From the NCBI GenBank assembly GCA_964618455.1, contig CAZUAQ010000062.1, positions 1 through 29,562 on the forward strand: 29,562 bases of DNA, given 5' to 3'. Origin of the DNA: CAZUAQ01 sp964618455 (lineage in GTDB: Bacteria > Planctomycetota > Phycisphaerae > UBA1845 > PWPN01). The position numbers were made by a program, and so were the translations under genes. Numbering within the stretch: position 1 is the first letter of the stretch; every line of letters starts with the position of its first letter. Positions 7,905 through 15,350 of this stretch are shown here, piece by piece. The notes below the pieces were generated by a model. That model did no database searches and was not told where the DNA came from. It saw nothing but the letters and a program-made list of their open reading frames with translations.

Positions 7905-9872
7905 GTGAACGGGCGGATGCTGACCCCCCTGATGATCCTGTTGCTGACCTGCGTCGGCGCGGCGGCGCTCCCCGCGGCGGAAGTGCAATACCCCGCCAAC
8001 CGGGAACCTCTGCGGCCGTCGTCGTATGTCCCGCTGCCGGTCGGCACGGTCATGCCGTCCGGATGGCTGAAGCGACAGCTCACGATCCAGGCCGACGGCC
8101 TCACCGGCCACCTTGACGAGTTCTGGCCCAGCCTCACCGACTCCGCCTGGACCGGCGGCAAGGGCGAAGGCTGGGAGCGCGGCCCCTACTATCTCGACGG
8201 CCTTGTCCCGCTGGCCTACGTTCTCGAGGATGAGCGGCTGATCGAAAAAGTGGAGGGCTGGATCGAGCCGATCCTGGCCAGCGCCCAGCCGAATGGCTGG
8301 TTCGGGCCGGAGAAGAATCGCGATCGCTGGCCACTGGCGGTGGCGTTGAAAGTCCTCGCTCAGTACCACGAGGCGACCGGCGACGAGCGGGCGCTGAAGG
8401 TTATCGGTGGCTACCTGAATTACCTGTCAACGCATCCACCCGACTGGCCGGACCACGCCTGGCGCGGCATGCGCGCGATGGAGCATGCGGTGACGGCCTA
8501 CTGGTACTACAACCGTACCGGCGACGAACGCGTCCTGCCGATGGTCGAGTCGATCATGCTCAACTGCTTCGACTGGACGGAGTACTATCTCGATTTCCCG
8601 TATGACGATCGCGCGTTGAAGGCAGGCATCGACTACAGCCATACGTCACACGTGGTGAACATCGCCATGGGGTTCAAGTACCCCGGCATCTTCTACGCGC
8701 AATCCGGGAACTTTCTTCATGCCAAGAGCGTGTACGAGGGGCTGAAGAGCCTGGACCGGTACCACGGGCAGGTCACCGGCCGCTTCTCGGGCGACGAGCA
8801 CCTTTCCGGCCGTCCGCCGACCCAGGGCACGGAGTTGTGCGCGGTGGTGGAATTCATGTGGTCGCTGTCGAACCTGACGGCGACGCTGGGCGATCCTCAG
8901 TTCGGCGACCGGCTCGAGGCCCTGGCCTACAACGCCAACCCGGGCGCGTGCACGGCGGACTACTGGGCGCATCAGTACGACCAGCAGGCCAACCAGGTGT
9001 ACGTCAGTGTCGACAAGCGTGACTGGTCCACCAACGGCAATGATGCCAACGTCTACGGTCTGGAGCCGAACTACGGCTGCTGCACCGCCAACATGCACCA
9101 GGGCTGGCCGAAGTTCGTGACGCACATGTGGATGGCGACGCCGGACGGCGGACTGGCGGCGGTCGCGCTCGGCCCGAACACGGTCACGGCGAAAGTGGCG
9201 GGCGGAAACGAAGTGACGATCGAGCAGAATACCGCCTATCCCTTTGACAATCAGATACGTTTCACTCTCCGCACCGAGACGGCCGCCAGCTTCCCGCTGC
9301 ACGTGCGTATTCCGGCGTGGGCGGACGGCGCGACGATGGTCGTGGCGGGCCACAAGCAATTCGTCACGCCCGGCACTTACAAGGTCGTCGAACGCTCCTG
9401 GAGCGACGGCGACGAAGTGGTGTTGAACCTGCCCATGAGCGTCCGGGCCGAACGGCGGTATCGCGGGGCGGTGGCGCTGCTGCGCGGGCCGATCACGTAC
9501 GCGCTGAAGATCGGCGAGAAGTACACGCAGTTGCGCCGGCATCACGAGGAACTGCCGGTTATCGACTGGAAGATCGAGCCGACGACGCCATGGAATGTCG
9601 GCCTGGCGATCGATCCGCGCAATCCCGCCTCGGCGGTGCAGGTCGAGACGCGCGAGGTGAGCGACGTGCCGTACGCCAACGACGCCGCCCCGGTCACGCT
9701 CAAGGTCAAGGGCAAGGTGATTCCCGGCTGGGGAATGAAGAACAACTCCGCCGACCAGGTGCCCGAGAGCCCGGTCAAAGTCGACGGCAAGCTCGAAGAA
9801 TTCGAGCTGATCCCCTATGGCAGCACGCGCCTTCGCATCACGGAATTTCCGCTGATCGACCTCGGCAAGTGA
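7905..9872 (+). CDS. Glycoside hydrolase family 127 (DUF1680), putative beta-L-arabinofuranosidase
   Basis: A secreted enzyme of about 655 residues. The start is the GTG at 7905: an AGGAGG (7893-7898) lies 6 bases before it and a typical signal peptide follows (MLTPLMILLLTCVGAAALPA). The chain has an (alpha/alpha)6-barrel with TQGTELCAVVEFM and the signature PNYGCCTANM, then C-terminal beta-sandwich domains (about 420-650). In the characterised GH127 enzyme HypBA1, a zinc-bound cysteine pair performs catalysis. The matching residues here are probably E310, C312, C392 and C393, all present, so the site looks intact. The family also contains DUF1680 proteins acting on other furanosides, so arabinose is the first guess, not a certainty. 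It is the third gene of a probable plus-strand run and converges with the methyltransferase gene 26 bases beyond its stop. Confidence 0.85.
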   Translation: MNGRMLTPLMILLLTCVGAAALPAAEVQYPANREPLRPSSYVPLPVGTVMPSGWLKRQLTIQADGLTGHLDEFWPSLTDSAWTGGKGEGWERGPYYLDGLVPLAYVLEDERLIEKVEGWIEPILASAQPNGWFGPEKNRDRWPLAVALKVLAQYHEATGDERALKVIGGYLNYLSTHPPDWPDHAWRGMRAMEHAVTAYWYYNRTGDERVLPMVESIMLNCFDWTEYYLDFPYDDRALKAGIDYSHTSHVVNIAMGFKYPGIFYAQSGNFLHAKSVYEGLKSLDRYHGQVTGRFSGDEHLSGRPPTQGTELCAVVEFMWSLSNLTATLGDPQFGDRLEALAYNANPGACTADYWAHQYDQQANQVYVSVDKRDWSTNGNDANVYGLEPNYGCCTANMHQGWPKFVTHMWMATPDGGLAAVALGPNTVTAKVAGGNEVTIEQNTAYPFDNQIRFTLRTETAASFPLHVRIPAWADGATMVVAGHKQFVTPGTYKVVERSWSDGDEVVLNLPMSVRAERRYRGAVALLRGPITYALKIGEKYTQLRRHHEELPVIDWKIEPTTPWNVGLAIDPRNPASAVQVETREVSDVPYANDAAPVTLKVKGKVIPGWGMKNNSADQVPESPVKVDGKLEEFELIPYGSTRLRITEFPLIDLGK

Positions 9873-9898
9873 TGTGGACGGGGGACGCGCGCGGCGGA

Positions 9899-10675
9899 TC
9901 AGCCCTTCCGCGCGACGAGGATGAGGTCGGGACTGTGCCCGGGGTCGTAGGCCTCGCGGGCGTGAGAACCGAACGTCTCGATGCGGTCGCTCCCGCATGC
10001 ACGCAGCAGGGTCTTCAGGGCATCCTCCTCGAGCATCAGCAGTGGTGAGGCGTGCGTGTCGATGTTCGGAGGATGGCTGTTCTCGCGAATGGTGACGGTC
10101 TCGAGGCAGGCCCCGTCGGCATGGCGATGAATCCCCTTGAGCAGAAGGATGTGCTCGCCGTCAAGGGCGAGGCGTTGCTTCTTCTGCCAGTGGACCGGCC
10201 CGGCGGGAATACGACGAAGGTTGAGCAACCCGATGACGCAGAGCCCCCCGGGGCGAAGTGCATCCATCATGGCGGAGATCGCCTCCCCCACCGCCGCGTG
10301 ATTCGACGCCAGGGCAAGCGAATTGCCCTTGCACACGGCTACGTCGAACGGCTCCTCGCCGGGCACCGGCTGATCGAACGGGCGTACAGCCCAGCGCAGT
10401 TTTTCCGATTCACCGTGCGTTTTCCGGCAGTACTCGATCATGGCGGGCGAGGCATCCGCCCCCTCCACGATGAGTCCCCGCTCACCAAACGCCGCCGCAT
10501 GACGCCCCGTGCCGCAGGCCACATCGAGCAGCCGCTTCGCCTGTGTGGCGGCGAAGATCTGATCGTAAAAGGGAAGCTCCCGACCCAGCCGCGCGGACCA
10601 GTCGATCATGGCGTCGTAGAGATCGGGACGTTCGCGAAAAAGACCGGCATGCGAATCGGGGGTGTTGGCAGACAT
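9899..10675 (-). CDS. Class I SAM-dependent methyltransferase
   Basis: 258 residues. The SAM-binding motif I is LLDVACGTGRHA (about 49-60), followed by a plausible motif II acidic residue in VEGADASPAMIEYC and a motif IV-like FDVAVCKGNSLAL. The layout fits small-molecule methyltransferases of the Methyltransf_25/11 type. The substrate cannot be read from the sequence. The ATG at 10675 has GGGAG about 8 bases upstream. It is on the same strand as the Vsr gene that follows, but the base composition changes sharply between them near 10740, so it probably belongs to the host side of the island border. Confidence 0.8.
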   Translation of the reverse strand: MSANTPDSHAGLFRERPDLYDAMIDWSARLGRELPFYDQIFAATQAKRLLDVACGTGRHAAAFGERGLIVEGADASPAMIEYCRKTHGESEKLRWAVRPFDQPVPGEEPFDVAVCKGNSLALASNHAAVGEAISAMMDALRPGGLCVIGLLNLRRIPAGPVHWQKKQRLALDGEHILLLKGIHRHADGACLETVTIRENSHPPNIDTHASPLLMLEEDALKTLLRACGSDRIETFGSHAREAYDPGHSPDLILVARKG

Positions 10676-10765
10676 GGGGTTTTCTCCCGTCAGGATCCTC
10701 CCGCCAACGGATCGGTCAATAGACGGGACGACCGAAACTCGAATTGAATCAACTCATTTTCTGTA

Positions 10766-11176
10766 TTATCCGGTAGCTAAAAAGCGAAGAACCCTACGAG
10801 CGACTCTTTCCGTATTCCCCACTTGACATTCCCAGATTACCATAATCCTCCAGCCTGAGCGGCGTAATCGACGTTGTACGGCAAAGTCTCTTCGTTGGTT
10901 AGCTTCAAGCTTTGATCGCCACCAGGCTACACGGGACTTCGGTAGGCGGCGTCCAGACGGGCAGTTATGTCGGTGCCAAAAACATCCATTCACAAAAATG
11001 ATTGCTTGTCGGGATGTAAAAACCAGATCTGGGCATCCAGGAAGATCACGACGATGCAAACGAAACCGATAACCCATCCGATGCACAAGCTTCCGAACCC
11101 ATATTTCAGGCTTGGTATCTTTGCTCTTTACTAAGCCCATCACCTGGCTACGGCGGGTAGGGGATATCGAGTCCAT
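10766..11176 (-). CDS. vsr: Very short patch repair (Vsr) mismatch endonuclease
   Basis: Nicks next to T:G mismatches that arise when 5-methylcytosine deaminates, starting their repair to C:G. The 136 residues align with E. coli Vsr by visible landmarks: E24, D50 in GCPDLVF, H68 in GCFWHRH, the zinc ligands C65, H70, C72 and C117 (WEC), and D97. At the place of E. coli H64 there is N63. AGGAG sits 9 bases before the ATG, supporting the start at 11176. A matching promoter lies at 11221-11248, inside the next gene. It neighbours a C5-cytosine methyltransferase, the usual partner of Vsr. The sequence is AT-richer than the genes on either side of the island. Confidence 0.93.
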   Translation of the reverse strand: MDSISPTRRSQVMGLVKSKDTKPEIWVRKLVHRMGYRFRLHRRDLPGCPDLVFTSRQAIIFVNGCFWHRHNCPSGRRLPKSRVAWWRSKLEANQRRDFAVQRRLRRSGWRIMVIWECQVGNTERVARRVLRFLATG

Positions 11177-11213
11177 GGTTGACTATCTCCTGATTTCGCC
11201 GATCATATTCCGC

Positions 11214-12029
11214 ATGGATAATGATAATTCGAATACAAACGGTTTCAATGCCAATCTGGTGGCGGATGCTCTCAATGCCCTGCTAAGACTCTTGCCGAAT
11301 GATCCATCCTCCGTAGCCGACACGTTGAGTAAACGAAAAAGGGAGCAACTCCGAAAAGCAACAGGGCAACTGCTTGAGGCCTTGAGAGATTTCCATATTG
11401 CGCTCGATCCGATCCTGCACCCTAATAGTATTCTAGATCCCTCAGATCCCGCCACAATTGGACAGCTCATAGCGGATACGCTACTTGTACAACCCCGAGT
11501 ACCATTAGCACAGGTGGCATCTCAGAAATTCTACGGCTCTGGAGTCTATGCTATCTACTACAAGGGGGATTTTGACGCTTATATTCCGGCTAGTGGCACG
11601 GAAACTCCACTTTATGTTGGTAAGGTTGATCCCAAGCGCCCAGGAGCCGAGACGGTTGAACAGCAGGGCACCAAACTCTATGACCGACTCCATACTGATC
11701 ATGCACGTAGCTTGAGAGCGGTCGAAAACCTGAACATCGATGACTTTGAATGTCGTTACTTGGTAGTGAAGAGCGCTTGGCAGAACACGGCTGAAACCTA
11801 TCTCATAAACAGATTCAGGCCAGTCTGGAATAGCGAAGTCCGCATTTGCTATGGTATTGGTAAACACGGAGACCAAGCTTCCACGAGAAGCAATAAGCGA
11901 TCACCGTGGGACACTCTTCACCCAGGCAGAAGCTGGGCATGGGCTGATGGAAACGTGGACAATGAGAAGACGCCAGAACAGATAAAAGAAGAAATCAGGG
12001 ACCATTTCCGCGAACACCCCCCTGGATAG
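11214..12029 (+). CDS. Eco29kI-like type II restriction endonuclease (GIY-YIG fold)
   Basis: Cuts unmodified DNA at the site protected by the neighbouring methyltransferase. The GIY-YIG core is visible: GVYAIYY (about 110-116), LYVGK (Y134), R158 and H160 in YDRLHTDH, E194 in AETYLINRF and N206 in VWN. The E-to-N spacing of 12 and these residues match Eco29kI, which recognises CCGCGG; the C-terminal block KRSPWDTLHPGR also looks family-typical. The specificity here is inferred. The frame runs back to 11112, but the start is uncertain: the ATG at 11214 leaves an acidic N-terminus and has no ribosome site, whereas the ATG at 11175 overlaps the vsr start codon. At about 271 residues it is longer than Eco29kI (about 214). 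It converges with the methyltransferase, their stops being 18 bases apart. Confidence 0.87.
   Translation: MDNDNSNTNGFNANLVADALNALLRLLPNDPSSVADTLSKRKREQLRKATGQLLEALRDFHIALDPILHPNSILDPSDPATIGQLIADTLLVQPRVPLAQVASQKFYGSGVYAIYYKGDFDAYIPASGTETPLYVGKVDPKRPGAETVEQQGTKLYDRLHTDHARSLRAVENLNIDDFECRYLVVKSAWQNTAETYLINRFRPVWNSEVRICYGIGKHGDQASTRSNKRSPWDTLHPGRSWAWADGNVDNEKTPEQIKEEIRDHFREHPPG
11221..11248 (-). promoter_or_regulatory. Promoter of vsr inside the 5' end of the restriction gene
   Basis: On the minus strand TTGAAA (11248-11243) and TATCAT (11226-11221) are 16 bases apart, each with 5 of 6 matches to the sigma70 consensus. Transcription would begin near 11214 and run into the vsr ribosome site AGGAG and the ATG at 11176. 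Confidence 0.5.
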
Positions 12030-12047
12030 CAAGCTGTCTGCAAATGA

Positions 12048-13250
12048 TTAGGCTCCAGAAGAAGAGAACTTCAGCTTGCTTCGGGACACCATAACATCCA
12101 CAAGCCTCCCTGCTACAACTTCAGCAAGTTTGACAGGCACTGCATTGCCGAGTTGACGCATACTTTCCGTCCAGGAACCCTCAAACACCCAATCATCCGG
12201 GAACGTCTGAAGGCGAGCGCATTCACGAACAGAAAAGTACCGCACATTCCCGTTGTCAAGTCGCAAGGCATTCTCTCCACCTGGCACCCCATGATCCCCT
12301 GCCTTCAATGTTTTCGCCGGTTCATCCCAAGGGCTGCCGGTGTGTCCAGGGTAGCTGCGAGCGCCGGGATTAAGGAAATGGTTGGCGACTTGACGTGAAG
12401 TTTGCCCAATCGCCACGCTGGGAAGGTCACTGATTGCGTCACGCACAGTGCGCCATGGCTTGGCCAACATTTCGGGGATCAGCACTTCAAGCCCTTCGAT
12501 CCGACGCCGGAGCTTTTCAGGAAGAGCGGGCCGTTTTGACTTGGGGATGCGGTGCCTCTCCCAATAATCTCCAGATACCCACTTATCGTAGAGTAGCGAA
12601 TCGTAGCTATGCGTAGCAAGTGGGAAAGAAAACTCCACACCTAAATCATCGCGAACACCCACCACAATTACGCGCTCCCGACACTGTGGCACACCGTAAT
12701 CCGCCGAATTCAACAACTGAAAGACGACATTGTATCGAAGACCTTTGCATTGACTGCTGCTTGTCTTTATCTTTTCCAGTCTAGCAAAATGGTCGATCCA
12801 CTCTTCATCACCTTTGCCAGTAACCGTCGGATGTTCAAGTTGATGAATGATGTACTGATAGTAATTCGCGAAGCTCTGCCTCAATAGGCCCTTTACATTC
12901 TCGAAGATGAATGCCTTCGGCATGATTTCCCGAACAGCCCGAACCGCTTGGGGAAACATGTCACGCTTGTCCGCATACCCCTTATGTCGGCCTCCCAACG
13001 AGAAAGGCTGACATGGTGGACCGCCAACAACGACTTCTACCTCACCTTCGTGAATGGAGAAGTCATAGTCACATACATCCATCTCTAGAATCTGCCAATC
13101 GCGCACTGAAGGCGTGCCCTCGGCCTTGTTTCTGCGCAAGGTATTGCAGGCATTGCGATCCTTTTCGATGGCAACACAATGCCGCATGCCAGCTTGAGAT
13201 GTTCCAAGTGCCAATCCCCCAGCACCGACGAATAGTTCAATTGATCTCAT
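12048..13250 (-). CDS. DNA (cytosine-5)-methyltransferase, Eco29kI-like modification enzyme
   Basis: Methylates C5 of cytosine in the restriction site and protects host DNA. The 400 residues show the ordered C5-methyltransferase motifs: I (ELFVGAGGLALG), IV with the catalytic PPC cysteine (GGPPCQPFS, C80), VI (FENVKG), VIII (QCRERVIVVG) and X (RQLGNAVPVKLAEVV). The target-recognition region between VIII and IX is about 120 residues. Together with the GIY-YIG nuclease and vsr it forms a complete type II system. The start ATG at 13250 has AGGA about 10-12 bases upstream, and a promoter is visible at 13309-13337. It lies on the AT-richer island. Confidence 0.93.
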   Translation of the reverse strand: MRSIELFVGAGGLALGTSQAGMRHCVAIEKDRNACNTLRRNKAEGTPSVRDWQILEMDVCDYDFSIHEGEVEVVVGGPPCQPFSLGGRHKGYADKRDMFPQAVRAVREIMPKAFIFENVKGLLRQSFANYYQYIIHQLEHPTVTGKGDEEWIDHFARLEKIKTSSSQCKGLRYNVVFQLLNSADYGVPQCRERVIVVGVRDDLGVEFSFPLATHSYDSLLYDKWVSGDYWERHRIPKSKRPALPEKLRRRIEGLEVLIPEMLAKPWRTVRDAISDLPSVAIGQTSRQVANHFLNPGARSYPGHTGSPWDEPAKTLKAGDHGVPGGENALRLDNGNVRYFSVRECARLQTFPDDWVFEGSWTESMRQLGNAVPVKLAEVVAGRLVDVMVSRSKLKFSSSGA

Positions 13251-13308
13251 TGGGGCATCATTCCTGAAACACTTTGGATCAAGTAGAAAGATTAGCTACT
13301 CATATAGC

Positions 13309-13337
13309 AATATAGACGATGTGTATCCGGCCGCCAA
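13309..13337 (-). promoter_or_regulatory. Promoter of the cytosine methyltransferase gene
   Basis: On the minus strand TTGGCG (13337-13332; 4 of 6) and TATATT (13314-13309; 5 of 6) are 17 bases apart. Transcription would start near 13302, about 50 bases before the ATG at 13250. Confidence 0.5.
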
Positions 13338-13370
13338 GCATCTTAGCCCAATTCTTCCTTCAGTTTCGAA

Positions 13371-13390
13371 TCTAGCGGTCTCTCGCTAGA
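13371..13390. repeat. Short inverted repeat at the right side of the restriction island
   Basis: TCTAGCG (13371-13377) and CGCTAGA (13384-13390) form a perfect 7-base stem with a 6-base loop. No T-run follows. It lies where the AT-rich island gives way to GC-rich sequence, about 70 bases before the symporter start. It could be an operator, a weak terminator or an insertion scar. Confidence 0.4.
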
Positions 13391-13457
13391 ATAGGAGTTA
13401 TTGCCCGATATGCGATCCGCGCTGCCTTGACACGCTCACTGATTGAAAGGAACGCCC

Positions 13458-15122
13458 TTGCTCGCCGCCGCCATGCAACCGATCGACTGGATCATCGTCG
13501 CCGTGTACTTCGTCGCCGTGTTCGGCATCGCGTTCTGGGTGACGCGGCCGAAGTCGCACACCCGCGACACCTCGGCGGGCTACTTCCTGGCCGGTCGCAA
13601 CGCCGGCTGGTTCGTGATCGGGGCGTCGCTCTTCGCGTCGAACATCGGCTCGGAACATCTCGTCGGCCTCGCGGGCACGGGCTTTACCAGCGGCGTCGCC
13701 CTGGGGCAGTACGAGGTGCAGGCCTCGCTCGTGCTGCTTCTGCTGGGCTGGCTGTTCGTGCCGTTCTACCTGCGCAGCACCGTCTACACGATGCCCGAGT
13801 TTCTCGAGCGACGCTACTCGCCCGCCGCACGCTGGTACCTGGCGGTCATCTCCATCATCGGCTACGTGTTGACGAAGATCTCCGTAACACTCTTTGCCGG
13901 GGGCATCGTTTTCGAATCGCTGGTGGGCATCGACTTCTGGCAGGGCGCGATCATCCTCGTCCTGGCCACCGGGGTGTACACCATCCTCGGCGGACTGCGC
14001 GCCGTCCTCTATACCGACATGCTCCAGGCCTTCGTGCTCATCTTCGGGGCGCTGGCGATCCTGGTCATCGGTCTGAACCGCATCGGCGGATGGGGCGAGA
14101 TGGCGGAACTGGCGGGCAGCGCCCACATGAGCATGTGGAAACCGATGAGCGATCCCGACTTCCCGTGGACGGGCATCGTCTTCGGCGCGCCGATCGTGGC
14201 GGTGTGGTACTGGTGTACCGATCAGTTCATCGTCCAGCGCGTACTGTCGGCACCGAACGTTCACCAGGCGCGGCTCGGCACGATCTTCGCCGCCTATCTC
14301 AAGCAGTCCGCCCTGTTCCTCTTCGTCATTCCCGGTGTGATCGCGTTCGGGCTGGTGGAGAAGGGCCTGCTCCAGGTGTCGGATAGCTTCGATGCGAACA
14401 CCACCTACCCGCTGCTCATCCTCGAACTGCTGCCCAAGGGCCTGTCCGGACTCGTCTTCGCCGGGCTCCTGGCGGCGCTGATGAGCTCGCTCTCCTCGGT
14501 GTTCAATTCCTGCTCGACATTAGTGACCATGGACATCTACAAGAAGGTGCATCCGGAATCCTCCGAACGCCGTCTCGTCATCGTGGGCCAGCTCGCCACG
14601 GTGGTGATGATCGTGCTGGGTCTCGCGTGGATTCCCTTCATGAAGTACATCAGCCAGGATCTCTACGGCTACCTTCAGTCCGTACAGGCGTACATCTCCC
14701 CGCCGATCGCCGCCGTGTTTCTCCTCGGGATATTCTGGAAACGGGTCAACGGCCACGGCGCCATTGTTTCGCTCGTGGCCGGGTTCGTGCTCGGCATGGG
14801 ACGGCTGGCGCTCCAGCTGAACGATGAAGCCATCAAGGCCAACTTCGGCGAGAGCAGCCTCGTCTACCAGTACACGTTCATGAATTTCATGCACGTGGCC
14901 ATCTTCCTGTTCCTGGTGTGCGTGGCGCTGCTGATCGGGGTGAGCCTGCTGACGCGGCCGGAATCCGATGAACAACTCGACGGCCTGACCTTCCAGACCA
15001 CCGACCGCCTGAAGGAAACCGCCCTGCAGGCCGGATCGGCGGGTCAGCGCGGCTTGCAGATTCTGCTCAGTCTCGGCGTCGTCGCGGTGGTCGTGGTGGT
15101 GTGGCTGATCTTCAGGGGCTGA
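13458..15122 (+). CDS. Sodium:solute symporter (SSS/SLC5 family, SGLT-like)
   Basis: A Na+-coupled importer, probably of sugars, in the inner membrane. It has about 13-14 hydrophobic segments across 554 residues. The stretch GASLFASNIGSEHLVGLAGTG in the second helix is the hallmark of SGLT-like members, and YTMPEFLERRYSP and YTILGGLRAVLYTD are also typical. The frame opens at a TTG at 13443. The TTG at 13458 is better placed, 6 bases after AGGA (13448-13451); an ATG at 13473 is too far from it. It is the first GC-rich gene after the restriction island, and a terminator-like hairpin follows it. The neighbouring GH97, GH127 and GH13 genes make a monosaccharide substrate likely, but it cannot be read from the sequence. 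Confidence 0.85.
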   Translation: MLAAAMQPIDWIIVAVYFVAVFGIAFWVTRPKSHTRDTSAGYFLAGRNAGWFVIGASLFASNIGSEHLVGLAGTGFTSGVALGQYEVQASLVLLLLGWLFVPFYLRSTVYTMPEFLERRYSPAARWYLAVISIIGYVLTKISVTLFAGGIVFESLVGIDFWQGAIILVLATGVYTILGGLRAVLYTDMLQAFVLIFGALAILVIGLNRIGGWGEMAELAGSAHMSMWKPMSDPDFPWTGIVFGAPIVAVWYWCTDQFIVQRVLSAPNVHQARLGTIFAAYLKQSALFLFVIPGVIAFGLVEKGLLQVSDSFDANTTYPLLILELLPKGLSGLVFAGLLAALMSSLSSVFNSCSTLVTMDIYKKVHPESSERRLVIVGQLATVVMIVLGLAWIPFMKYISQDLYGYLQSVQAYISPPIAAVFLLGIFWKRVNGHGAIVSLVAGFVLGMGRLALQLNDEAIKANFGESSLVYQYTFMNFMHVAIFLFLVCVALLIGVSLLTRPESDEQLDGLTFQTTDRLKETALQAGSAGQRGLQILLSLGVVAVVVVVWLIFRG

Positions 15123-15155
15123 GCACGACGCCACCGTCTCCTCGGGACTTCGCCT

Positions 15156-15199
15156 GCACCTGGCTCACGTCCGCTTCGGGCGGGTCGCCGGTGCTTTTT
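15156..15199 (+). terminator. Probable intrinsic terminator of the symporter gene
   Basis: GCACC-T-GGC (15156-15164) pairs with GCC-GGTGC (15187-15194), with one bulged T. An inner hairpin CCGC/GCGG is closed by TTCGG, and TTTTT follows at 15195-15199. It lies 33 bases after the symporter stop. Confidence 0.55.
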
Positions 15200-15303
15200 G
15201 CTAAGTTCGGATGAAGCCCATGTTCAGATGGAGGGCCCACTCAGGCCCGTTGCGGCCCAGTTTCCGAGTCCCAAGCTCCTTAAAGGCACTTGCGTGTTGA
15301 TTC

Positions 15304-15318
15304 GATGAAGGTTTCATC
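15304..15318. repeat. Small hairpin ahead of the M6 protease gene
   Basis: GATGAA (15304-15309) and TTCATC (15313-15318) pair across the loop GGT. The stem extends by ATT/AAT after one bulged base. It is 33 bases before the protease start. The rest of the 228-base interval from 15123 shows only the terminator-like hairpin. Confidence 0.3.
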
Positions 15319-15350
15319 AATCCCACCCGAACGGGTAAAATCAGATTTCT

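Noticed and set aside
10730..13450. Direct repeats at the borders of the restriction island
   Set aside because: Only short similar strings around TTGAA were found on both sides, no more than chance allows.
13426..13455. TTGACA as a -35 box for the symporter
   Set aside because: No -10-like sequence at 15-18 bases downstream.
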